From a virus, in the IMG/VR virus record IMGVR_UViG_3300028829_004116, positions 28,256-92,255 of that record: DNA of 64,000 nt; one strand, given 5' to 3'. Below, one piece after another: positions 49,757 to 56,857 of the stretch (position 1 is the stretch's first letter; the number at the start of each line of letters is the position of its first letter). A model generated the notes under the pieces. It searched no databases. It saw only the letters and a list, made by a program, of their open reading frames with translations, and had not been told where the DNA came from. Position numbers and translations under genes: made by a program.

Positions 49757-50411
49757 AATTCGTAAGTCTTGCCCTCTTTGTAATCATCCTGATAGGGATA
49801 ACTTAGAAATAGAAATTCTTGAAGGTCGCATGGATGCGAATGCTCTTGATAGAGAAGAAGGTTGGAGAGCCGGAACTACAAGAAAACATATGCAGGAACA
49901 TTTGAATGCGTATCACGATGATTCAAATGATAAGTGCGCTTTATGTGTAGCACCAAATAGAAAGGATTTGGAAGCGGCAATTGTAGACGGACATATGAAA
50001 CCGAGTAAGGTTGCAGAATATTTAGAAGTCGGTGTCGATGCTATTAACCTACATATGAAAAAACACCTCAAACCTATCGTTCAACAATCGGCGGCATTAG
50101 ATGTAGCCCGTGTAGAATTGAATGAGATTGACTTACTTTCACAAAATGTTTCAATGTTGCAGGGCAAGATTCAACAATTTATCACAGACAATGAAGATTT
50201 AGATTTCAAGACAGTGGATTCTTTGGTAAAACTTAGTAAAGAAATTCGTGAGTCGCTAAAGTATGCGCTGGAATTTAAGGGCAAATTAATACATAAAAGA
50301 GAAGAAACAGTGGTTATTCAACAGATTGAAGTTATACAAAAGGTTCTTATAGAAAGATACCCCGAAGTATGGACTGAGATACGAGATGATATTGCGGAGA
50401 GATTAGCATGA
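49749..50411 (+). CDS. Tandem zinc-finger protein, possible small terminase-like
   Basis: 220 residues. Two related units of about 55 residues each start CPLCNHPDRDNLEIEIL (residue 9) and CALCVAPNRKDLEAAIV (residue 63), and end in HMQEHL and HMKKHL, so each has a CxxC...H-x3-H zinc site fused to a helix-turn-helix-like segment. The second half is helical and probably oligomerising. A DNA-binding protein ahead of the terminase could be the small terminase subunit; the 10-kb distance from TerL weakens this. Confidence 0.6.
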   Translation: MRKIRKSCPLCNHPDRDNLEIEILEGRMDANALDREEGWRAGTTRKHMQEHLNAYHDDSNDKCALCVAPNRKDLEAAIVDGHMKPSKVAEYLEVGVDAINLHMKKHLKPIVQQSAALDVARVELNEIDLLSQNVSMLQGKIQQFITDNEDLDFKTVDSLVKLSKEIRESLKYALEFKGKLIHKREETVVIQQIEVIQKVLIERYPEVWTEIRDDIAERLA

Positions 50412-50875
50412 GTTGGTGGAATATAATTAAACAAGATTGGGAACTTTATGCTATGCAATTTTCACTTCAATTATCTTTTGATAATTTAACTGCCTATCGA
50501 ATCACCCTTAACCAAGAAGAACAAAACTATTTTAAGGAAATATTTAGTAAAACACCAGCAATGCACCATTTATTTATTGCACCTCATAGTGCCTCTATAA
50601 GAGTTAATGAAATACCAGAAAAAATAAATAATTTAGATGAAGAAGTTATGTCTATGACAGGTATGGGTAGACTAAGTGATAAAGAAAAATTAGATTTAGT
50701 AAGGTTGCGACCAAACACATACTCTTTAATTGAGCATGATGGTGGTTTTAGCAACCCATCTCAATTAAAATATGTTATGGGAAATGAGTTAATATTCCGC
50801 CGTACAGTAATTGCTATGGAAAATTCAGTACAACAGATTAAAGATAATAAAAGAGATGTCGGGTTTATTCCGTAA
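50408..50875 (+). CDS. Tagged protein (MSWWNIIK), 155 aa
   Basis: ATGA overlap with the zinc-finger gene. The tag variant is MSWWNIIKQDW. The body has beta-rich parts (YAMQFSLQLSFDNLTAYRITL) and a helical second half. No family recognised. Confidence 0.62.
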   Translation: MSWWNIIKQDWELYAMQFSLQLSFDNLTAYRITLNQEEQNYFKEIFSKTPAMHHLFIAPHSASIRVNEIPEKINNLDEEVMSMTGMGRLSDKEKLDLVRLRPNTYSLIEHDGGFSNPSQLKYVMGNELIFRRTVIAMENSVQQIKDNKRDVGFIP

Positions 50876-50899
50876 ATATAAAAATGGGGAGAGATTACA

Positions 50900-51112
50900 A
50901 TGAGTTGGAAAGATATACTAAAGGAACACCCGATGGAACGCAAAAAGCGGTTGAAAAAAGAAAAGAAAGAAATACGAAGAAGAGAAGAGGCTAATTGCAA
51001 ATGTCCTAGAAAACCAGATGGTAGTCACGATTTAGAAAGAAATTGCATGTGCGGGTTTTTCCAAGATACCAGTAATGATGGAGAAAAATTAGATTTTAAG
51101 TTGTTTGAATGA
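50900..51112 (+). CDS. Tagged protein (MSWKDILK) with Cys motif, 70 aa
   Basis: The tag is followed by a strongly basic helix (MERKKRLKKEKKEIRRREE), then a Cys-rich end (NCKCPRKPDGSHDLERNCMC) able to bind metal. GGGGAGA precedes the start. Nucleic-acid binding is likely. Confidence 0.62.
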   Translation: MSWKDILKEHPMERKKRLKKEKKEIRRREEANCKCPRKPDGSHDLERNCMCGFFQDTSNDGEKLDFKLFE

Positions 51113-51121
51113 GGGATTAGC

Positions 51122-51745
51122 ATGAATTGGTTTGATATTCTAAAAATTAAATTTAAGCCAGTAGACCGTGATAGACCTGCACCTAATATTAAAGTGGAAC
51201 CGTCATTATCAGGTGAAGTAGGGAGTTATAATTCGGAAACAGGTGAAACCGTTATTTCAGCCAATCCCGATGTGACTCCTGAACAACTTGCAGATACATT
51301 AGCACATGAATCAACACATGAAGTCCAATTTGGTACAGAACCCATATTAAGAGAAATTATAAATAATTCAGCAAATAGTATTATTGCATTACTTTATGCT
51401 GCAAAGGCTACACCGATAGAAGAATTAACCGATGAAGTAGTAAATGATTTACTTTCAGATGTAGAACTGGGCTTAGGTAATTCTATAAAATTATTCCTCG
51501 AACAAGAATTTACAATAGAAACACAAGCCTACTCATTGGATAGAAATTTTGAAACTCGACAAGACCGAAATAAATTTGCTGGACATATTATAGACCATTT
51601 TGAGCGAAGAATTTTAATGTCGATGAAGGTAATTGATTTAGAAGATGAAAAGGTAGAAATACTGTTGAGGGGATTGATAGAAACTCTCGAACCCATACTT
51701 TTAAGGATTTTTAGAACTTTTGTAATAAGGGAGGGTAGACAATGA
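51122..51745 (+). CDS. Tagged zincin-like metallopeptidase candidate (MNWFDILK), 207 aa
   Basis: After the tag, residues 35-75 read GEVGSYNSETGETVISANPD and then LADTLAHESTHEVQFG, containing HExxH (residues 62-66 by eye). The Glu-rich helices after it could supply the third ligand, as in gluzincins. The short beta hairpin before the helix (GETVIS) fits phage zincin-like domains. I infer a peptidase acting in assembly or delivered to the host; the small helical C-terminal half is unassigned. Confidence 0.58.
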   Translation: MNWFDILKIKFKPVDRDRPAPNIKVEPSLSGEVGSYNSETGETVISANPDVTPEQLADTLAHESTHEVQFGTEPILREIINNSANSIIALLYAAKATPIEELTDEVVNDLLSDVELGLGNSIKLFLEQEFTIETQAYSLDRNFETRQDRNKFAGHIIDHFERRILMSMKVIDLEDEKVEILLRGLIETLEPILLRIFRTFVIREGRQ

Positions 51746-52101
51746 AGTGGCAAGATATTTTAAAATACGACGACATACCGGCTATGTTTGAAGACCTGCG
51801 TAGAGAAATTGTAGAATACTTCCCACCTCGTTATATTGGTGATGCCAACCAACCAACTTCAATAATAGGTATTATATTTTTATTAATAGACCATTTAGAA
51901 AGTCCTATGTATGCCGAGCCGAGAACACAGGGAGTATTACGAACATTAATGAGAAAAATTGATAAAGCGCAAGACCAATTTTCCGAAGACGAGGGACATG
52001 ATGAAGCCTTTGTAGATGGCAATACTTTATTTTATGCAACTGTTTCTGGAATAATTGACAAAATTAGTGAAGCGTTAAAAGTAAGGGAGGAATATACATG
52101 A
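51742..52101 (+). CDS. Tagged protein (MKWQDILK), 119 aa
   Basis: Tag followed by a helical domain (DIPAMFEDLRREIVEYFPP, IIGIIFLLIDHLESP). Both ends overlap neighbours by four bases. No family recognised. Confidence 0.62.
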   Translation: MKWQDILKYDDIPAMFEDLRREIVEYFPPRYIGDANQPTSIIGIIFLLIDHLESPMYAEPRTQGVLRTLMRKIDKAQDQFSEDEGHDEAFVDGNTLFYATVSGIIDKISEALKVREEYT

Positions 52102-52304
52102 GTTGGGAAACTATCCTTAAACTTGATTGGCGAGAAATGCTCGACTCTTATATAACCGAAGACAGTTTATTTCAAAACATTTATAAACACCTTACCGACA
52201 GTCTTGGTTATAACGCACCGTCGAAAGACGAGGTTATTGACTATTTAGAAGAAAATTACGAAAGACATAAATTATGGTCAAACTTATGGAGTGAAAAAAA
52301 ATGA
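52098..52304 (+). CDS. Tagged protein (MSWETILK), 68 aa
   Basis: A short helical protein: tag, then LDWREMLDSYITEDSLF and a C-terminal YLEENYERHKLWSNLWSEKK. The last 50 bases of this gene and the start of the next are duplicated further right at 52663. Confidence 0.6.
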   Translation: MSWETILKLDWREMLDSYITEDSLFQNIYKHLTDSLGYNAPSKDEVIDYLEENYERHKLWSNLWSEKK

Positions 52305-52720
52305 ACTGGAAAAATATACTAAAAAACGCAACCGTACCACAAGATTACGATGAAAAACTAATTGCCGCCATGATGAAGCGAGGTAATGAAAAGCCTAACT
52401 TTGGTTATATTAATTTTGACAATGCAAGGCAGTTGGCTTCATTTAAACTTAATGAGCCATTGAATGTGACGACAGAATATCGAAAAGTGGCAATGCACAT
52501 GAGAGATTTATTGGGAGAAGCATTGGCTGGAACTTACAACCATCGAGATTTCGATGCTAGCGAGTACCTCAATAATCCCGAATCTTATGTTAGTGATGCT
52601 CAAACACAATCTAGTTTTCCTATAGAAAAAATTGCTGAGAGAATTGGCGGAAGATAAGGGAGATTACGAAAGACATAAATTATGGAGTGAAAAAAAATGA
52701 ACTGGGAAAATATACTTAAA
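52255..52720 (+). repeat. Direct duplication of a tag-start segment
   Basis: The stretch from ATTACGAAAGACATAAATTATGG through GTGAAAAAAAATGAACTGG and ATATACT occurs at 52255-52323 and again at 52663-52720, with a 12-base deletion (TCAAACTTATGG) in the second copy. It carries the end of one gene, the ribosome-site region and the ATG plus tag of the next gene. This shows how a tag can be copied in front of a new body. Confidence 0.75.
52301..52657 (+). CDS. Tagged protein (MNWKNILK), 118 aa
   Basis: Tag followed by a mostly helical domain (YDEKLIAAMMKRGNEKP, VTTEYRKVAMHMRDLLGEALAG) and a C-terminal acidic/polar end. The start is in the first copy of the duplicated segment. No family recognised. 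Confidence 0.62.
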   Translation: MNWKNILKNATVPQDYDEKLIAAMMKRGNEKPNFGYINFDNARQLASFKLNEPLNVTTEYRKVAMHMRDLLGEALAGTYNHRDFDASEYLNNPESYVSDAQTQSSFPIEKIAERIGGR

Positions 52721-52984
52721 GCAAAATTTATGAAAGATACCGAAGGAAAATATACTGTTTCTGATGCTTATGAACCTAGAGAATTTGATAAAATCTTACA
52801 TGACCCAGCAAAACAGACTGAAAGGAATCAAATTACAGTAGATAGATTTCCTCACAAACATACAAGTGAGGGTCATCAATATTATGAAACAGATTATGGT
52901 TTTTCAGTCTGTATGCAATGTAAAGTAAAGGTTCGACCTAAAGTTCACAAAGAAATAACAGGAAGAGCAGCATCAGGATATTAG
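52697..52984 (+). CDS. Tagged protein (MNWENILK) with metal-binding end, 95 aa
   Basis: The start comes from the second copy of the duplicated segment. After the tag is an extended region, then HKHTSEGHQYYETDYGFSVCMQCKV (His and CxxC), a likely zinc site. No family recognised. Confidence 0.62.
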   Translation: MNWENILKAKFMKDTEGKYTVSDAYEPREFDKILHDPAKQTERNQITVDRFPHKHTSEGHQYYETDYGFSVCMQCKVKVRPKVHKEITGRAASGY

Positions 52985-52996
52985 GTAAGTGAAAGA

Positions 52997-53218
52997 ATGA
53001 CATGGAAAGATATTACTAAAAACCTTACACCGGAACAAGTAAGAACTATGGAACGAAGTGTAAAAAAAACAGGCGTTTGCCGAAGATGTAAAAGAAGTGT
53101 TAAAACTTGGGAACCATGTCCTATGAATTTACCCCCACTACCAATAAAACCTAATTGTCCAATGAAGACTGAATACAAGGACTCTAATAGTAGGGGTCCA
53201 TTTACTGCGAGGGATTAA
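52997..53218 (+). CDS. Tagged protein (MTWKDITK) with zinc knuckle, 73 aa
   Basis: Tag variant MTWKDITKNLT. CRRCKRSV near residue 28, then C and C at residues 41 and 54, within a Pro-rich end. Short, basic and metal-binding; nucleic-acid contact likely. Confidence 0.6.
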   Translation: MTWKDITKNLTPEQVRTMERSVKKTGVCRRCKRSVKTWEPCPMNLPPLPIKPNCPMKTEYKDSNSRGPFTARD

Positions 53219-53219
53219 C

Positions 53220-53432
53220 TTGTGGTTCGATGTATTGCGTAAGAAAAGTAAAGCCCGACGAAAAAAGGGTAGTAAGCAATATAAGAAAAAGAAATCTAAA
53301 ACAAAGAAAGACGCTTGTTATCGCAAGGTAAAAAGTCGTTATAAAAAATGGCCCTCCGCCTACGCTTCAGGTGCTTTAGTCCAATGTCGTAAAGTTGGTG
53401 CGGCTAATTGGGGTAATTCAAAAAAGAAGTGA
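53220..53432 (+). CDS. Basic protein with variant tag and DUF5872-like motif, 70 aa, TTG start
   Basis: The TTG at 53220 gives MWFDVLRKKS, a variant tag at the exact N-terminus. Then a run of Lys/Arg (ARRKKGSKQYKKKKSKTKK), then KDACYRKVKSRYKKWPSAYASGALVQ and KVGAANWGNS, a pattern widespread in small proteins of marine cyanophages and large DNA viruses (the family I know as DUF5872-type). Probably a virion-associated DNA-binding protein. Confidence 0.65.
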   Translation: MWFDVLRKKSKARRKKGSKQYKKKKSKTKKDACYRKVKSRYKKWPSAYASGALVQCRKVGAANWGNSKKK

Positions 53433-53436
53433 TACT

Positions 53437-54258
53437 ATGAATTGGCAGGAAATACTCAAGGAAGAATGGTTTAATAATCTTCCTAAGAGTAAGCAAAAAC
53501 AACTTAATTCCGAACCTTCATTCAATGTTAGTATTCCTGAAATGTCATTTCCCGATAACGAGAAGGAAATACCAAAGGTTCTAAAAATTATGGAAGGTCA
53601 AGATTTAGATAAAAAAACTATTCACAATTTAGACAAAAATAACCATAAGATGATGCTCGACATTGTTGAGGAAAAAATGTCCGATTGGAAGGGTTTTCTT
53701 GAAGATTTAGATATATATTCGTTTCGCCTAAAAAAGAAATACGGTAGAAAGAGACCTTATTTAGTTTCGGATAAAATTAAATCTTTAACAGATACAGATG
53801 ACACACCTTCTTTTCCAAGCGGTCACGCCATTGACGCACATGCGTTGGCAAAGGTTCTCGGTGAGAAATATCCTGATAAGAAAAAAGAACTTAACATTAT
53901 GGCAGATTCAATTTCACTTTCCCGTGTTCAAATGGGAAGTCATTATCCAAGTGATATAGAAGCAGGTAAAAAAGTAGGACTTATGCTCGCTGATGCGTAT
54001 TTAGATATTTCTAAATCTTGGGAAGATATTTTACAAAGTGGCGATAACTTTAAGAGAGAGAAGGCGGAAGGCTTACATGGGTGGTTTTCTCGACGGGGCG
54101 GAAAGGGTAAATCAAAAGGTTGGGTAAGTTGTTCTTCATGTGGAAAGAAAAACGGACCTAAACCTTGTGGAAGAAAAGACGCTTCAAAGGGAACAAAGAG
54201 AAGATGCCGCCCAACTTGTGGCGCGTGTAAAACTTACAAAAGGAGGAAAGGAAAATGA
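53437..54258 (+). CDS. Tagged PAP2-type phosphatase with DUF5872-like tail
   Basis: Start ATG 53437 gives the tag MNWQEILKEEW. The PAP2 signature is complete: K99-x6-R106-P107, PSGH at 127-130, and SR-x5-H with S162, R163, H169, D173. A second tag-like motif, KSWEDILQSGD, lies at 193-203, followed by AEGLHGWFSRRGGKGKSKGW and a Cys-rich end (CSSCGKKNG ... CGACKTYKRRKGK), as in DUF5872-like phage proteins. No membrane segment is visible, so a soluble acid-phosphatase-type enzyme is likely. Confidence 0.78.
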   Translation: MNWQEILKEEWFNNLPKSKQKQLNSEPSFNVSIPEMSFPDNEKEIPKVLKIMEGQDLDKKTIHNLDKNNHKMMLDIVEEKMSDWKGFLEDLDIYSFRLKKKYGRKRPYLVSDKIKSLTDTDDTPSFPSGHAIDAHALAKVLGEKYPDKKKELNIMADSISLSRVQMGSHYPSDIEAGKKVGLMLADAYLDISKSWEDILQSGDNFKREKAEGLHGWFSRRGGKGKSKGWVSCSSCGKKNGPKPCGRKDASKGTKRRCRPTCGACKTYKRRKGK

Positions 54259-54599
54259 GTTGGCAAGACATATTAAAAAGGGGAAAGCGTAAAAAAATTA
54301 ATATGCCTCTTTTTAGAGAAGCCCTCGGAGTCGCTACGGCTACCCTAAACACATTTACTCTTTCAGAAATTTTACCACTTGCACAAGAATTATATAAAGA
54401 GTATTTACTTAGGGATGGTATTTTTACTAAGGCTGGACCTGCCACCCATCACGCTAAAATCGTTTTTAGTACCCGTGGTAGAGCCGGTACATTTTTTGGT
54501 ACGGTCATTAATAATCTAGGGGTTCATCGTTCTACTACCCGAAGGAAAAAACTACCATCGGGAGCAGCAGAAACTATTTACGAAAAAGTGGAGGAATAG
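54255..54599 (+). CDS. Tagged protein (MSWQDILK), 114 aa
   Basis: Tag followed by RGKRKKINMPLFREALG and a beta/alpha domain with FSTRGRAGTFFGTVINNLG. Basic overall. It starts in an ATGA overlap with the PAP2 gene. No family recognised. Confidence 0.62.
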   Translation: MSWQDILKRGKRKKINMPLFREALGVATATLNTFTLSEILPLAQELYKEYLLRDGIFTKAGPATHHAKIVFSTRGRAGTFFGTVINNLGVHRSTTRRKKLPSGAAETIYEKVEE

Positions 54600-54601
54600 A
54601 A

Positions 54602-55018
54602 ATGAGTTGGCAAGATGGTCTAAAGAAAAAACAAACTAAGTTTGGTTTTCAAAGAACTTTGGGCGGTGAAAGTATTGCTAATCTTGACCCGATTGAAGAA
54701 GCGGTAAGACAAAAAGAGGAGGCCGACAAATCTTTATCCGAAAGAAAAAGGCGTGAAGCAGAAAGGTTGGCAGTAGCAAATCGTAAGGGACAAGAAAATT
54801 TTAAAAAGGAAATTACAAGTACAGATTTAAGAGTTGACCGATTTGAAGAATTGATAGAACAAATTCAAATAATGATTGATTTAATAAATGAAAGAGAAAG
54901 AGACCCCGATAATAGTTATAGAGTAAAAATTGCTGAGGCATATAATACTATTCTGGGTTCATTCAACGAAGTAAGAGAAGATATGTTTCAGTTTAAAATA
55001 GAACTTGATTTGGAATAA
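54602..55018 (+). CDS. Tagged protein (MSWQDGLK), coiled coil, 138 aa
   Basis: Tag variant with Gly at the Ile position, MSWQDGLKKK. Residues 35-138 are a long charged coiled coil (AVRQKEEADKSLSERKRRE ... DRFEELIEQIQIMIDLIN). It is the last of the tagged run. A scaffold-like role is possible. Confidence 0.62.
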   Translation: MSWQDGLKKKQTKFGFQRTLGGESIANLDPIEEAVRQKEEADKSLSERKRREAERLAVANRKGQENFKKEITSTDLRVDRFEELIEQIQIMIDLINERERDPDNSYRVKIAEAYNTILGSFNEVREDMFQFKIELDLE

Positions 55019-55086
55019 CTATAAATACCCCATTCCTCTAAGAGGTAATTAGGGATTCATATGAGTACAGAAGAAAGTATAAGGCT

Positions 55087-55161
55087 TTGATTCAAAAGGC
55101 GTTGCCGAAAGTAATAATTGTTTTGGGTGGAGTTTTGGGAATTTACATGATGCTTAAGTGA
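55087..55161 (+). CDS. Possible 24-aa membrane peptide, TTG start
   Basis: The frame from TTG 55087 reads MIQKALPKVIIVLGGVLGIY and ends MMLK before a stop that overlaps the next gene's possible GTG start. It is a single hydrophobic helix. It may be part of a longer frame without a clear start. Low confidence. Confidence 0.3.
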   Translation: MIQKALPKVIIVLGGVLGIYMMLK

Positions 55162-55166
55162 TAGGT

Positions 55167-56852
55167 ATGGTTAATTCTATAAAGGGTAGCCTTGCTCGTG
55201 CTGTGCGTGAGCGCAAGGGAAATGATACTGCGTATTTAGATAAACTTAGAAATCGTGAGTTGTCTTTTAATAATATGAAAGATATTTTAGAATTAATTGA
55301 TGAAGCAAAAGATGAAAAAAGTATGTTTTATGATGATATAGTTTCTAATAAAAGAGACCCTGAAGAAGTTATTGAAACCTTACAAGCCCTGTATGATGAG
55401 AAATCCGGTGACGGGTTTGGCGCATATTATTCATTACCCTACGGTGACGGTCAAACAATTGGTGATAAAACTACGGGCAATCCGGTTAATTGGGTAGAAG
55501 AAAATATTCAAGAATTGTATGATGAAATACTCAAAGGTAATCCAGTTGCTTTTTTAAGCGGCATGGCTATATTGGTGAGTAGAGAAAGAATAGGGGATTC
55601 GGGTAGACAAAGAACCCTCGACCGATTAAAAATATTATTTTCTAAAATACAAACCGATGCTGAACGCTGGGAATCCGTTAACAAAGAACAGTTAGAAGGA
55701 GCCATAGAAGGTAATGAAATAACGCAGGGGTATAACATAGTCCAAAAACTCAATGCCCTACATGTGGAAGATAAAGAATATGCTAAAGTAAATCTATCAA
55801 CATGGATGAGAAGTTCAAATTACGATGAAGAGAGTTTCGTCAAGGTAATGAGAATATACACACATATGTTAAATCGCTCAACATCTAATTTTACCGGCCC
55901 ACTTGTTGACTTTTACGAAGGTAGCAATTTTGAAGTCAAGACTTCGCTATTGGCTAAACTAATAAAAGCAAGAGGCTCTTTAGCCTTAGAAACCCTTTTC
56001 AGCAACTATCTTACATTTAGATTTTCACGGGGAGGCAGGGGAGGTTCTGCCGTAGGTGGTGGAGATTTAATTAGTAGAAAAAATGTTACGGACTGGATTC
56101 TCAATAATAATACAGATGCCTATTCAACATTAAGACTTAAAACTTCGGAAGACGCAGGATTTGATGAAGATGAAACTGAGGAAGATAGACAACGGCGTAT
56201 TCGTCGTAATGTAAGAATATCGAATAGCGAAACTCAAAGACAATTTAATGAATGGAAAGGCTCTCTTATCCCCCAAGCCGATGATGTAGGACCAAGAATT
56301 AGACGCGCTATTTTACAGTCTCGCACAGTATTAGAAAAATACGACTATGTTTTTATGCTTAGTGTCTACCATAGACTTTTGAAAATAAAATTTGAAGAGG
56401 AACAATTTGATGTAATACCTTCACAATATAATTTTTCCTTGTTGGAAGAAGAAGGTAAAGAATCATTTGAAATAAAGGCAGAACAATTTAAAAATGCTAT
56501 CTCATTAGCACTTACATTTAACCCAACTTCGATAGAAGGAATAAATAATGTCCTTTCTACTTTAAAAGACTTAGAAGATGAAGAACCAAGAGATTACTTC
56601 AACACCGTTGCTCAAAATGCACCGGCTCTCGAAAAACAAATATTAGATGGGATAGATAAATTATTTAGCCCAATACCAAAAATAATAGTAGAAGAAATAT
56701 CTAAGGTTCTTTCGACTCTAAATCCAAATCAAATAGAATCTCAACGAAATTATATAAAAATAGGTAATCAAAACCCATATGAGTATCTACATAGCATAGA
56801 TGCACTTTATGATGAAAACTTGGAAAGAGACCCCGACTACTACAAAAGGTGA
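55167..56852 (+). CDS. 561-aa hypothetical protein
   Basis: ATG 55167 is taken as start (a GTG at 55158 is possible). Residues 1-60 are basic and helical, residues 90-260 alpha-rich, a Gly-rich GRGGSAVGGG lies near 295, then a strongly acidic DEDETEEDRQRRIRR region. No family recognised. With the next gene it forms a pair of large unknown proteins next to the terminase, probably structural or packaged. Confidence 0.55.
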   Translation: MVNSIKGSLARAVRERKGNDTAYLDKLRNRELSFNNMKDILELIDEAKDEKSMFYDDIVSNKRDPEEVIETLQALYDEKSGDGFGAYYSLPYGDGQTIGDKTTGNPVNWVEENIQELYDEILKGNPVAFLSGMAILVSRERIGDSGRQRTLDRLKILFSKIQTDAERWESVNKEQLEGAIEGNEITQGYNIVQKLNALHVEDKEYAKVNLSTWMRSSNYDEESFVKVMRIYTHMLNRSTSNFTGPLVDFYEGSNFEVKTSLLAKLIKARGSLALETLFSNYLTFRFSRGGRGGSAVGGGDLISRKNVTDWILNNNTDAYSTLRLKTSEDAGFDEDETEEDRQRRIRRNVRISNSETQRQFNEWKGSLIPQADDVGPRIRRAILQSRTVLEKYDYVFMLSVYHRLLKIKFEEEQFDVIPSQYNFSLLEEEGKESFEIKAEQFKNAISLALTFNPTSIEGINNVLSTLKDLEDEEPRDYFNTVAQNAPALEKQILDGIDKLFSPIPKIIVEEISKVLSTLNPNQIESQRNYIKIGNQNPYEYLHSIDALYDENLERDPDYYKR

Positions 56853-56857
56853 AATGA

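Noticed and set aside
55061-55090. 9-codon ORF MSTEESIRL
   Set aside because: It has no good ribosome site and no similarity to the acidic micropeptides, so I cannot separate it from chance.
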